Shown: positions 34,972 through 44,313 of the stretch, piece after piece
Position numbering within the stretch: position 1 is the first letter of the stretch
Layout of the letters: each line of letters starts with the position of its first letter
Source of the DNA: Caballeronia udeis
Lineage (GTDB): Bacteria; Pseudomonadota; Gammaproteobacteria; Burkholderiales; Burkholderiaceae
DNA length: 64,000 nt
Reading direction: 5' to 3'
Assembly (NCBI RefSeq): GCF_001544555.2
Contig: NZ_FCOK02000021.1
Coordinates: 1 to 64,000 of the forward strand
Translations under genes and position numbers: made by a program
The notes under the pieces: model-generated
Seen by the model: only the letters and a program-made list of their open reading frames with translations
What the model was told of the DNA's origin: nothing
Databases searched by the model: none

Positions 34972-35361
34972 TCACTGGATGATCTCGCCGCTCCACCGAT
35001 CACGGTTGGCCCAGAACGAACACTGCGTGCATTTTTCGCCTTCCGGGTAGTCAATGCCTTCCTCATGCGGGCAGCCGATGATGCGGTCGACGGCCACCAC
35101 CGATTTGGCACCATGATGATCGATGAATCGAACGATTGCTTCGGTGACTTCTGGATCGATTCTCGCATCGGTTGTTTCGCAGAACCACCGCTCAACAGGG
35201 TCCGCGTCAGCACCTTCGTGCGCGACGATGCAAACAGAGACCTTCGTCGCTCTCGTGTCGTCTGGCCCGTAGAAGGCAACCGTTGCCACCGGATAGCCAC
35301 AGAAGCCTTTGCCACGTTTTTTCGCAAACTTGCCTTGGTACCACTGAGCCTTGAATGTCAT
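34972..35361 (-). CDS. Hypothetical protein with C-terminal cysteine cluster
   Basis: A 129-residue protein starting MTFKAQWYQGKFAKKRGKGF at the ATG at 35361, preceded by a very strong ribosome binding site (GGAGGGG). The end carries IIGCPHEEGIDYPEGEKCTQ-CSFW, where CPHEEG, C and C could bind zinc. The central part (ADPVERWFCETTDARIDPEV) suggests a small globular domain. I recognise no family. It is about 700 bp from the divergent SNF2 helicase gene, so a link is possible but unproven. Confidence 0.6.
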   Translation of the reverse strand: MTFKAQWYQGKFAKKRGKGFCGYPVATVAFYGPDDTRATKVSVCIVAHEGADADPVERWFCETTDARIDPEVTEAIVRFIDHHGAKSVVAVDRIIGCPHEEGIDYPEGEKCTQCSFWANRDRWSGEIIQ

Positions 35362-36078
35362 GACCCCTCCCTCGCATTCCTTGCCGGGTGACGTAAGCGG
35401 CGTCACCGAAGTACACAAAGCGTCCCACTTTTCTACGCCTTCACCGTCCGCCCGACAAGCGGGTTCGGGAAGTAATGGCTGCGTGGGCCGAGCAAGGGGC
35501 GTTTGAAGCATAGGCGCGAGCGACCACGATGGAGTGACTCACACCGGTCGGTGATCGGCGGTAGTCCGCCATGAAGGGACGTCCAAAGGAGCAGCGTTGA
35601 ACGTCCGTAGGTCGGTCCAACGAGACACTCTGCCATTTAGTCGTTTGCAACAAACGCGCCGACTGATTTTCGCCACGCGGGCGGGAGCCGCCATCGGCAT
35701 CCCATCTCGTATGACTCAGGTTTTGGTACCCTTTCATGGTGGGTCGTGTTTCTTTTGGCAGAATTCGGAGATTCGCGGGGACGGCCTTGAAGGTTGGCCA
35801 GCCGGCGGTAGAGCCGGGGCGAACTTCCGTGAGTTAATACGCAGCAATCAGGTTGTCCTACAGCAGATGAAAAGACAGTTCACAAGACATGCCCAACACA
35901 GCGGCCGCGCATACCACGGCAGCTTGGCTCACCCCACAATTCGATCGGATCAGGCGCAAACAGAGCTTCGCCCAGTTCGCACCGGGCCGGTGGGTCTGCT
36001 GGTTGATTGCGAAGCCGGGTTCCGTGAAAACAGGCGGCTGCAGCGCTTGCTGCGACCGCGCGACGGGGACGGGCATTC
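35362..36078. other. Spacer upstream of the helicase gene
   Basis: About 720 bp. An ORF at 35597-36082 on the plus strand stays open for 161 codons but has arginine-rich, low-sense composition typical of a shadow frame. No promoter could be singled out. Confidence 0.4.
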
Positions 36079-36093
36079 TTGACTGCTCCCGAC

Positions 36094-38757
36094 ATGTTCT
36101 CGCCACACCTGACGCCTGGTGGTCACCTGCTCGCGGTGCCGGAGGATGCCGCGCCACTATCGGCGGATGAAGTACAACTGGGGCTAGGCAGTTCTTTTAC
36201 GCTTGGCGCGGGGCATGGCCTGCTGCATCTGGGAACGGCGGAAATCGGCCGCATTCTCCCGCCCGCATGGGCCTGGTGGCGTGATTTTGCCGCACGCTAC
36301 GTCACCGCCTTGTGCACGACCCCCGAAGGCGGCGAGATCGCGGTCGTCACGCCTGCTGCCGAGGATTTCGATGCCCTGATTGCCGATGCGCCGCCGATGA
36401 CGGGCGGGGAATATCTGACGCCGGATGTGCTGGCCACGCTGTGGGGCGACATTGATGCCGCCTTGCACCAGGAACTGGCTACCGCAAAAGTCTCGCTGCA
36501 GGATTTCCTTAAGTTGCGCCACCCGGCCTGGAATCTTGTCGGCCGCGTGCATTTCAACCTCGCTGAGAACCGCAAGGATCCGGAGTCACCGTTCGCCTTC
36601 CTTGCGACTTACACCTCGCGCCTGTCGGCCCATGGCAAGGCGCAGCATCAGCCGCTGTCGCAAGCCCTGGCGGAATTTTCGGGGGCCAGGAGCAAGGCGC
36701 AGCTCTTGTCGCTGCTGCTGCCAGTGCAGCGCGCCGCGCAAGACTGCGATTGGCTTCGTGAAATGGTGGATACGGGTGAGATATACCATCCGCTGCGCTG
36801 GACGCCGCTTGACGCCTACCGCTTTCTCAAAGACCTGCCCAAACTCGAAACCGCCGGCATTGTCGTTCGCACGCCAAGCGTCTGGCAGGCGGGCCGTCCT
36901 GCTCGTCCCGTTGTGAAAGCCAGCGTCGGCGCACGACCGCCTTCGCTCTTGGGCAAGGAGGCGTTGCTCGATTTCAGCATGGAGGTGTCCCTCGACGGCG
37001 AGCATCTCAGCGCCTCCGAGGTCAGGGATCTGCTCAAAGGCGCCGACGGCTTGCAACTCATCCGTGGTCGCTGGGTCGAGGTGGACCAAAAAAGGCTCGG
37101 TCGCCTCCTGAAGCGATTCGAGGCTATGGAAAAGGCGGCGAAAGCCGGTCTGCCCTTTAACGAGGCCCTACGTCTTCTGGCGGGTGCTTCACTCGACGAT
37201 AGCGGCGACCCCGCTGACCGCGACTGGTCGCAGCTTGTTGCTGGGCCTTGGCTGGCCGACATCCTGCAGGAGTTGCGTCAGCCGGAGGGGTTGGCGCAGA
37301 TCAGCCCGGGCGCGGAACTCAAGGCGAGCCTGCGGCCCTACCAGCAGGCAGGCGTGCGGTGGTTGTATCTGCTCACCCGGCTCGGCCTGGGCGCTTGCCT
37401 GGCGGACGATATGGGCCTGGGCAAGACCATGCAGGTACTCTCCCTGCTGTTGGTGCTGAAGCGCGAAAGCACCGAGGCGCAACCTAGCCTGCTGGTTGCC
37501 CCAGCATCGCTTCTGGCCAACTGGGCGGCAGAGGCCGAGCGCTTCGCCCCCGGCTTGCGCTTGCTGATCGCCCATCCGTCGGCCATGCCGGCGGCCGATC
37601 TGCGTGCGCTGGACGCCGCGCGGCTTGCAGACATCGATCTCGTCATCACCAGCTTTGGCACGCTTGTTCGCCAGCCGGTACTGGGGACCATCCAATGGCG
37701 CGTTGCCGTCGTTGATGAAGCGCAGGCGATCAAGAATCCGAGCGCCAAGCAAACGCGACAGGTCAAGCAGCTCCATGCACAATCGCGCATCGCGCTAACC
37801 GGAACCCCCGTGGAAAACCGCCTGTCCGACCTGTGGTCCATTTTCGATTTTACCCACCCCGGTTTGCTGGGCTCGGACAAAGTTTTCGCCAACTTTACCA
37901 AGCGGCTAGCGAAGGCCGAGAACTTCGGCCCGTTGCGTACGCTCGTACGGCCCTACATCCTGCGTCGCCTGAAGACCGACAAGCGGGTCATCAATGACCT
38001 TCCGGACAAGACCGAACTCAAGGCCTGGTGTCACCTGAGCCCGAGCCAGGCGGCGCTTTACCAGCGGGCGGTGAAGGAGCTGGCCACCGCGCTCGAGGAC
38101 GCCGAAGGCATTGGCCGCAAGGGTGTGGTGCTGAGCTTTCTGATGCGCTTCAAACAGATATGCAACCATCCCTCGCAATGGCTGGGCGACGTGGCGTGGA
38201 AGGCCGAAGACAGCGGCAAGTTCGCCCGCCTGCGCCAACTCGCCGAAGTCATCGCCGCCAAGCAGGAAAAGGTTCTGGTCTTCACCCAGTTCCGCGAGAC
38301 CACTGAGCCGCTGGCGGCATTTCTGGGTTCAGTCTTTGGTCGCGAAGGCCTGGTGCTCCACGGGGGCACCCCCGTGGTCAAGCGCCGCGAACTGGTCAAG
38401 CGATTCCAGGAAGATGAGTTGATACCCTTCTTCGTGCTCTCGCTAAAGGCGGGCGGGACGGGATTGAATCTCACCGCCGCGTCCCATGTGATCCACTACG
38501 ACCGCTGGTGGAATCCGGCCGTGGAAAATCAGGCGACCGACCGTGCGTTTCGTATCGGTCAGCAGAGGAACGTCCTAGTGCATAAGTTTATCTGCCGTGG
38601 CACGATTGAGGACCGAATCGACCAGTTGATCGAAGCGAAGCAGCAATTGGTGAAGGATGTGCTGGAGGGCGGTGCAGAACTCCTGCTCACCGAGATGAGC
38701 AATCGCGAATTGCTCGATCTTGTGAAGCTCGACATCCATGCCGCTCAAGAAGACTAA
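36094..38757 (+). CDS. SNF2-family DEAD/H helicase
   Basis: A protein of about 887 residues (892 if the TTG at 36079 is used). The N-terminal 420 or so residues carry a bacterial SNF2-associated region. The ATPase core follows: motif I DDMGLGKTMQV near residue 440, motif II VVDEAQAIKNPSAKQ near 545, motif III ALTGTPVENRLSDLWSIFDF, and motif VI QATDRAFRIGQQ near 815. This is the HepA/RapA-like branch of nucleic-acid-dependent ATPases that remodel protein-DNA complexes. It lies 18 bp before a SWIM zinc-finger gene, a recurrent bacterial pair. The pair may act in DNA repair or phage defence, but nothing here proves it. Confidence 0.92.
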   Translation: MFSPHLTPGGHLLAVPEDAAPLSADEVQLGLGSSFTLGAGHGLLHLGTAEIGRILPPAWAWWRDFAARYVTALCTTPEGGEIAVVTPAAEDFDALIADAPPMTGGEYLTPDVLATLWGDIDAALHQELATAKVSLQDFLKLRHPAWNLVGRVHFNLAENRKDPESPFAFLATYTSRLSAHGKAQHQPLSQALAEFSGARSKAQLLSLLLPVQRAAQDCDWLREMVDTGEIYHPLRWTPLDAYRFLKDLPKLETAGIVVRTPSVWQAGRPARPVVKASVGARPPSLLGKEALLDFSMEVSLDGEHLSASEVRDLLKGADGLQLIRGRWVEVDQKRLGRLLKRFEAMEKAAKAGLPFNEALRLLAGASLDDSGDPADRDWSQLVAGPWLADILQELRQPEGLAQISPGAELKASLRPYQQAGVRWLYLLTRLGLGACLADDMGLGKTMQVLSLLLVLKRESTEAQPSLLVAPASLLANWAAEAERFAPGLRLLIAHPSAMPAADLRALDAARLADIDLVITSFGTLVRQPVLGTIQWRVAVVDEAQAIKNPSAKQTRQVKQLHAQSRIALTGTPVENRLSDLWSIFDFTHPGLLGSDKVFANFTKRLAKAENFGPLRTLVRPYILRRLKTDKRVINDLPDKTELKAWCHLSPSQAALYQRAVKELATALEDAEGIGRKGVVLSFLMRFKQICNHPSQWLGDVAWKAEDSGKFARLRQLAEVIAAKQEKVLVFTQFRETTEPLAAFLGSVFGREGLVLHGGTPVVKRRELVKRFQEDELIPFFVLSLKAGGTGLNLTAASHVIHYDRWWNPAVENQATDRAFRIGQQRNVLVHKFICRGTIEDRIDQLIEAKQQLVKDVLEGGAELLLTEMSNRELLDLVKLDIHAAQED

Positions 38758-38775
38758 TCGTCAAGAGGAAGCGCA

Positions 38776-39792
38776 ATGGATTATGGGGGGTGGAAGCCGT
38801 ACGTCTCGGTCGCCGAGCGCCGGAAAAAGGCCGAACTGGCCGTCGCCAAGGCAAAGAATGCTGGTGCGATGCTGTCACCAATCACATCGTATCGCGGCGC
38901 CATCGCCAAAACCTTCTGGGGCAAGGCCTGGTGTGACAATCTGGAACGCTACAGCGACTATGCCAGCCGCCTGCCGCGCGGTCGCACCTATGTTCGCAAC
39001 GGTTCCGTGATCGACCTCCAGATTACGGCAGGCGAAGTCCGCGCGCAGGTAATTGGGTCGAGCCTCTACAAGGTCGCCGTGACCGTCGCGGCGTGTCCTG
39101 AAAAGCAATGGCGAGCAATCGGAGCCGATTGCTCGGGGTCGATCGATTCGATTGTGGAACTCTTGCAGGGCAAGCTCTCGACAGCCGTCATGGAACGCAT
39201 CTGCAAACCTGGTATCGGTCTTTTCCCAGCGCCGAAGGAAATCACGTTCAATTGCAGTTGCCCGGACTGGGCATCAATGTGCAAGCACGTTGCTGCCGTG
39301 CTCTACGGCGTCGGCGCACGGCTCGACCAACAGCCGGAATTCCTCTTCGCCTTGCGCCGGGTCGATGCCAATGATCTCGTCCGTCAGGTCAATGCCGGCC
39401 TTCCTGAATCGAGAAAACGCCCGGCTACCGGCAAGGTGCTTGACGACGCGCTGCTGGCTGACGTGTTTGGCATCGAGATGGCCGAAGCTTACCCGCTGGC
39501 CAAGCCTGCTGCCGGACGTAACAAGCCATCGGCAGGTAAGGTGACAGCGAAGAAGGCAGCCAAGCCGGCTGTTTCGACAGCCCGGAAGCCACCCGCGAGC
39601 GCGAAGACTGCGGCGGACAACAAAGCAGTAACAAAGAAATCGCCAGTCAAGTCATCTGCTGGGCCACGTAAATCAACATCTGGAGACGTCGTTGCCGGTA
39701 AAGCAAAGGTGGCGAACTCGCCTGCAACGCCGAACGAGGCTGCAACAAGGAAGCGCGCCAGTGTTCGAGCGGTGAAGGGTAAGTCCCGCTGA
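38776..39792 (+). CDS. SWIM zinc-finger protein with basic tail
   Basis: A 338-residue protein. The SWIM motif is C160-x-C162 and C169-x-H171 in FNCSCPDWASMCKHVAAVLY. After about residue 235 comes a low-complexity tail of Lys, Ala, Pro and Ser, with KKAAKPAVSTARKPPAS-type repeats like histone-H1-like bacterial tails, likely to bind DNA non-specifically. The gene follows the SNF2 helicase by 18 bp and is probably co-transcribed with it. SWIM domains are thought to bind DNA or proteins. The exact role of the pair is unknown. Confidence 0.9.
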   Translation: MDYGGWKPYVSVAERRKKAELAVAKAKNAGAMLSPITSYRGAIAKTFWGKAWCDNLERYSDYASRLPRGRTYVRNGSVIDLQITAGEVRAQVIGSSLYKVAVTVAACPEKQWRAIGADCSGSIDSIVELLQGKLSTAVMERICKPGIGLFPAPKEITFNCSCPDWASMCKHVAAVLYGVGARLDQQPEFLFALRRVDANDLVRQVNAGLPESRKRPATGKVLDDALLADVFGIEMAEAYPLAKPAAGRNKPSAGKVTAKKAAKPAVSTARKPPASAKTAADNKAVTKKSPVKSSAGPRKSTSGDVVAGKAKVANSPATPNEAATRKRASVRAVKGKSR

Positions 39793-40557
39793 ACCCCGAT
39801 TCCATCTCGCATGGCACGCCGGAAGCGAGTGACGTTGAGGAATGAAATTCTTTTCAGCGGGAAACCTCCGGCGTCTGGTGAGGTCTCCGGATCATCTTGA
39901 ACGTTAGTGGACGTATCCGGTGCGGGATTTCACAGACAAGATTGAACCTCTTGAGCATTCGAGTTCGACCTTAACGTCGCGTTGAAGATGCCGGATGATT
40001 GACGGGATTTTCAATACTTGAACGGCCGCTTCGTGAACGTTGCGAACGGCCGGAATTGCCGACGACCCCGACTGACATCTTCTGCGCACGAAGGTCCGTT
40101 GTCTGGGCGGAACCGACGTTCAAATGTCCGCGCGAAGGCATGAGTCAACGTCCGAAGATGGCCGACCAGCGCCCCACGGCGTAGCCCGACAATCGCCTCT
40201 GGTGCGCGTTTCATGTAAAGGGCATAAACCGACCTGAACCGCTACTCGCCCTTGCCGGAAACGGACGCTGACCGTCCAATCCAGTGCGAGAACACACCAG
40301 CAAATGGCTCGACTCGATCGCGATCATCAATTCCCTGCGCGGCGGCATGCCCGGCTCCCGGCACGGTCCTGGCGCAATAAAAATCGCCCGAATCGACGGA
40401 GACGGCATAGGAGAATAGAACGCGCAATCTCGCCATGGGGGCAGCGGAGCAGGCGACTCCGGATGACCGCCGCGACGCGCACCGCCATGTTGGGCCGTGC
40501 GCGTCGCCACAGCCGGTCCCCGAAAACACCCGCGCCGGCAGGCTCCGGCCGCGCGGC
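39793..40557. other. Spacer without recognised genes
   Basis: About 770 bp between the SWIM gene and the end of the autotransporter pseudogene. Open frames on the minus strand (40211-40825) are arginine-rich shadows. Confidence 0.45.
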
Positions 40558-42486
40558 TCAGAACGGTTGCGAAAACGACAGGCGGGCGCCTTGCTGGAAA
40601 CTGTTGACGCCGAACACAACGGTGTAGTCGAGTCCGAACGTCATCGAACGCATCTGAAACTTCGAGCCGACGCCGAGCTGGGTCCGGTTCTCGCCGAATG
40701 GCGTCGACGTCACGAAATAAGCCGGACCGGCTCCGGCCAGATCGGCGTAAGCCAGACCCGCTGTACTCTGTCCGTTGAAGTCGTGTTGAAATTCGATCCG
40801 TGCGTAAGGGAGCAGGATGCCCCACTTCGTCGGTTGCACGTATTCTGCGCGCAGCCCGAGCGTGCCCGAGACCGTCGTCACCGTTTGTCCGAAATAGGTC
40901 AGCGAGTCGGTGCCTGCACCGCTTTCACTAAACTTGTCCAGCGTCGCCTCCGAGTACGACATCCGGGCGTAGGGCGAAATGAGCCACGTGTCGGTGCGGC
41001 GTTCGTATCCCGCCGAGAGTGACGCGAACGTCTGTCTCCCGTTGCGCTGGCCGACTGCAAATGAACTCGCACCGTCGTCCCAGCGCCGCGAATCGAAATT
41101 GAGGGTGCCGAAACCGGCGACGCCGTCGACGAAGAGTGTCGGCTGCGGCCAGTAACTGCCCTATACCGCGAAGCTGTAGCTGTCACCGGTGCTCTTTGTG
41201 CCGTCGCTGCCGATATCGGTCGAGCCATGACCATAACCGACGCCCGCGCCGATCGAGAACTGATCCGAGACGCGATAATCTGCGCCTGCCGTGACGCCCG
41301 GCGTCGTGAAGCGGAATCCTGAGCGTTGCGTACTCGCATTGTCGAACCCCAGGTCGACTACCCCTGCACTCCAGAAGGCGACGTCAGATAAACTGCCGCC
41401 GGCCGCTGAGGGCTTGCCAGGTGTAGCGTCGCCTTGGCGGAAGTCGCCGGGCGTGGACGTGGCTGCGCTCAGCGTCTGGTTCGCTCGCAAACACGCATCG
41501 CGCAGCGTCGGTGCCGACGCGTCGTCGCATGCAGGGGGTGCATCGGGCGCCTGGGCTGGCAGCGACAGGGAGATGCCGTTGGCAGAAGGAGCATGTCCTG
41601 TGCCGTGCAGACTTTCGAGTCGCTGGCTGTAGTTCGAAATCTGAGCGTTGGCGAAGCGGCGCGCGGCTTCGACCTGCGCGTCGATCAGGCCGACGACGTC
41701 CGGGTTGGTCGATGGATCCGGACGTGCCGCGACCACGACGCTGATGATCCCGGGGGCCGATGTCGCAATCGCGTTGCTCAGCGTGTAGGTGATCACAGCC
41801 GTGCCCGCAAAGGCGGCCGCTGGAACAAACTTGACGTCGAACTGACCGGACTGCACCGCTGCGGCGGCTTTCATGGACATAGATGAGGCCGTCCCGTTCA
41901 CGATCGTCGCGGTGCCGGCCGAGGGCGGTGTCACCGAGACGACCGACGCTCCCGCAAATGGACCTCCCGTTGCACCATTGGTGATGTCGATCAACGCGGT
42001 CTGGGTGGCCGCCGTGCCCACCTGCCGCGCAGCCGCCGCAACCGGCACGGCATTCACTGTTACGGTGACCGCAACGGGTGCGGAGACGCCCGCACTGTTC
42101 GCGATGGTATAAGTGAAGCCGATATTGCCGGACGAGCTCGCCGCCGGCGTGTAGACGACAATGTCCTGCCCGTTGACGACTGCCGTGCCTGTCTTGGGTT
42201 GCGTAGCAATGGCGACCGCGGTAAAGGGCGCACCGCTCGCATTGGTGGTCGCATGAATCGTCACCGGCGCGTTGGATTGCGTCGTCACCGCGACCGCGGG
42301 TGCCACCGGGACCGTTTGACCAATCGCGAGCACGTAGCTTTTCGTACCGGCAAACGGTCCTGTTCCGCTGCTGCTGTCCTTTGCCTGAACCGTGAACGTC
42401 GAGCTGCCGGACGTAGTGGGCGTTCCTGAGATGAGCCCGGCAGACGACAGCGAGAGGCCAGCGGGTAGCGCACCGCTCACAAGCTG
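40558..42486 (-). pseudogene. Autotransporter with Ig-like passenger, truncated and with amber codon
   Basis: Reading minus, the frame starts inside a putative Ig-like domain (LPAGLSLSSAGLISGTPTTS), just after a stop at 42487, so the signal peptide and N-terminal passenger are missing. Further Ig-like repeats follow (for instance VTPPSAGTATIVNGTAS), then a beta-barrel that runs to the canonical terminal phenylalanine (LSFSQPF). Inside the barrel one TAG at 41161-41163 interrupts SYSFAV-stop-GSYWPQPTLFVDG; a single base change from a tyrosine codon explains it. No other frameshift is seen. As it stands, no surface protein could be made. Confidence 0.85.
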
Positions 42487-42570
42487 CTAGTGCAATCAAC
42501 TCCCGCTCCGGCATTTCAGCGTAGGTCCCCACACCAGGTTTCGTCTGATTTCAGGCTGTCAACTACTGAG

Positions 42571-44313
42571 TTAATGCGCAAGCTCAGTATCGCGAAGCAC
42601 CATTCCATGGCGCTGCCGGGCGATATCGCGAGACGATTCGATTTCCTGTCGCGTGCGGATCGAGTCCCATCCCAACACACGCGCCGCGATCGCCGCAGTT
42701 TCAGCCAGCACGGCACCGGTCAATTGGCCAGAGAGCGCAATCGTCGTTCGGCGGAAAAGCAGATCCGCAAGATGCGTCACTGCTTCGTGCTCACATAGGT
42801 ACTGAATCTCTCGCACTGTATAACTCGGCTCGCTTGCGAGTGGCCTGTCATGGGATCCGTCGTGCACTGGCGAGCAGAATGCTGCAATGACGGCGGCACT
42901 CGTCCCGTAGCGCAAGAATAAGGTTTCAGCTCGTTCAACCGGAACATCGCAACGCGCGGCAAGCTTGTCGATCCATGCAGCCCGATCCCCGGAGGTACGT
43001 GGAAAATCATGACCACCACCGATAGCTTCGTCGCGAGTGCTGACCCTGCGCGAGCGTCCGAGGCGCGTGAGCGTATCGTCGGCGACGGATTCGGCAAATC
43101 CCCGGAAGGTCGTCCATTTGCCGCCCACAAGCGAGAGCACAGGAGTACCAGTACCGGGCAGATGATCAATGTGCACCACGTGATCGCGACTTACGTCGCC
43201 CGGGTTGGCAGCATCCGAATACGGCAGCGGACGCACGCCGCTGTAGCGGAAAGTAATGTTCGATGCGTCCAGTTCCAGGCGGGGAAAGATCTCCCGCAAT
43301 ACGCCGAGCATGTATTCGACCTCACTGTCCTCGCAGCGAACCTGTTCGGGATCGTTCACGCGTATATCGGTCGAACCGACCAGGAGCCGGTCCATAAAAG
43401 GATAAACGAGGCAAATACGCCCGTCCTTCGAGCCGAAGTACACCATGCGGCCACGTAGCTGCGCATGAAGCTCAGGATGACTTACTATAAGATGCGATCC
43501 CTTCGCTCCACCAATATACTTTTGCGTGATGCCGAGCGACTGGTTCACGCTGTCGATCCAGGCACCACCGGCGTTGACAATAAGGCTCGGCGTAACAGGC
43601 AAAAGCTGCCCCGACACGAGATCCCGCAGCCAGACCGTGTCGCCGTCCACGTGGTCGACAGTGACGTAGTTTGCAGCCGCTGCTTCCTCGCAAGCGGCCA
43701 GTCCGTCTGCCACCAGTTCGTAGTTCAGTCGCTCGGCCTGTGTGACCTGTGCGTCGAAATACGTGGCGGTTGCCTTGATGGAGGGATCGAGCAACGGCAG
43801 ATCTTGAAGAGAACGTTTTCTGAGCGCGATATGGTGGCGCGGCATCGTCCGGTGGTGACGGCCGAGAAAATCGTAGATCGCGAGGCCAAACTTGGAAATG
43901 ACCGCACCGCGGTCCGCGAGCTTAGACTTGACACCAAAAAATCGCAGCGTAGACGCGACGATTCCGCCAAAGTACGAATGAATCGGCAGCACCGTCTCGA
44001 GCGGAAGAACAAAATGCGGTGCGTTTTTCAACAGGAGGTTGCGTTCCAGCGTGGATTCGGCAACAAGGCGAAATTCACCGGTTTCAAGATACTTCAGGCC
44101 GCCGTGAATGAGCCTCGATGGCGCCGAACTCGCGCCTGAGGCGAAGTCCGCCTTATCGATCAGCAGGCAGTCGACCTGTTGCAACGACAGGTCGCGAAAT
44201 AGCCCTGCACCATTAATCCCGCCACCAACAATTAGCACGCTGACACGGCGCTGTTTCGTAAGCCGGTCGAGAAAGAATTCGCGGGATCGTTCGGTCATCG
44301 CTTGTCTCGTCAT
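42571..44313 (-). CDS. GlpD-type FAD polyol-phosphate dehydrogenase, second copy
   Basis: FAD-dependent dehydrogenase of 580 residues, glycerol-3-phosphate dehydrogenase family. The dinucleotide-binding motif is VLIVGGGINGAGLFRDLSLQ, followed by APSRLIHGGLKYLETGEFRL. The start ATG at 44313 overlaps the kinase stop by one base (TGATG); ATG at 44298 is possible. It is the last gene of the tetritol cluster, paired with the FGGY kinase upstream. The pair repeats the kinase-dehydrogenase logic of the eryA-eryB pair at 54481-57632 but differs clearly in sequence. It may oxidise the phosphate of a stereoisomer (threitol) or of another polyol such as glycerol. Confidence 0.87.
   Translation of the reverse strand: MTRQAMTERSREFFLDRLTKQRRVSVLIVGGGINGAGLFRDLSLQQVDCLLIDKADFASGASSAPSRLIHGGLKYLETGEFRLVAESTLERNLLLKNAPHFVLPLETVLPIHSYFGGIVASTLRFFGVKSKLADRGAVISKFGLAIYDFLGRHHRTMPRHHIALRKRSLQDLPLLDPSIKATATYFDAQVTQAERLNYELVADGLAACEEAAAANYVTVDHVDGDTVWLRDLVSGQLLPVTPSLIVNAGGAWIDSVNQSLGITQKYIGGAKGSHLIVSHPELHAQLRGRMVYFGSKDGRICLVYPFMDRLLVGSTDIRVNDPEQVRCEDSEVEYMLGVLREIFPRLELDASNITFRYSGVRPLPYSDAANPGDVSRDHVVHIDHLPGTGTPVLSLVGGKWTTFRGFAESVADDTLTRLGRSRRVSTRDEAIGGGHDFPRTSGDRAAWIDKLAARCDVPVERAETLFLRYGTSAAVIAAFCSPVHDGSHDRPLASEPSYTVREIQYLCEHEAVTHLADLLFRRTTIALSGQLTGAVLAETAAIAARVLGWDSIRTRQEIESSRDIARQRHGMVLRDTELAH

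Noticed and set aside
35597..36082. 161-codon open frame upstream of the helicase gene
   Set aside because: Composition is shadow-like, with no motif and no ribosome binding site.
39542..39790. Lys/Ala-rich segment as an independent histone-H1-like gene
   Set aside because: It is in frame with and continuous from the SWIM protein, with no start signal of its own.
40211..40825. 204-codon frame near the autotransporter end
   Set aside because: It overlaps the real beta-barrel frame and is arginine-rich without any recognisable segment.
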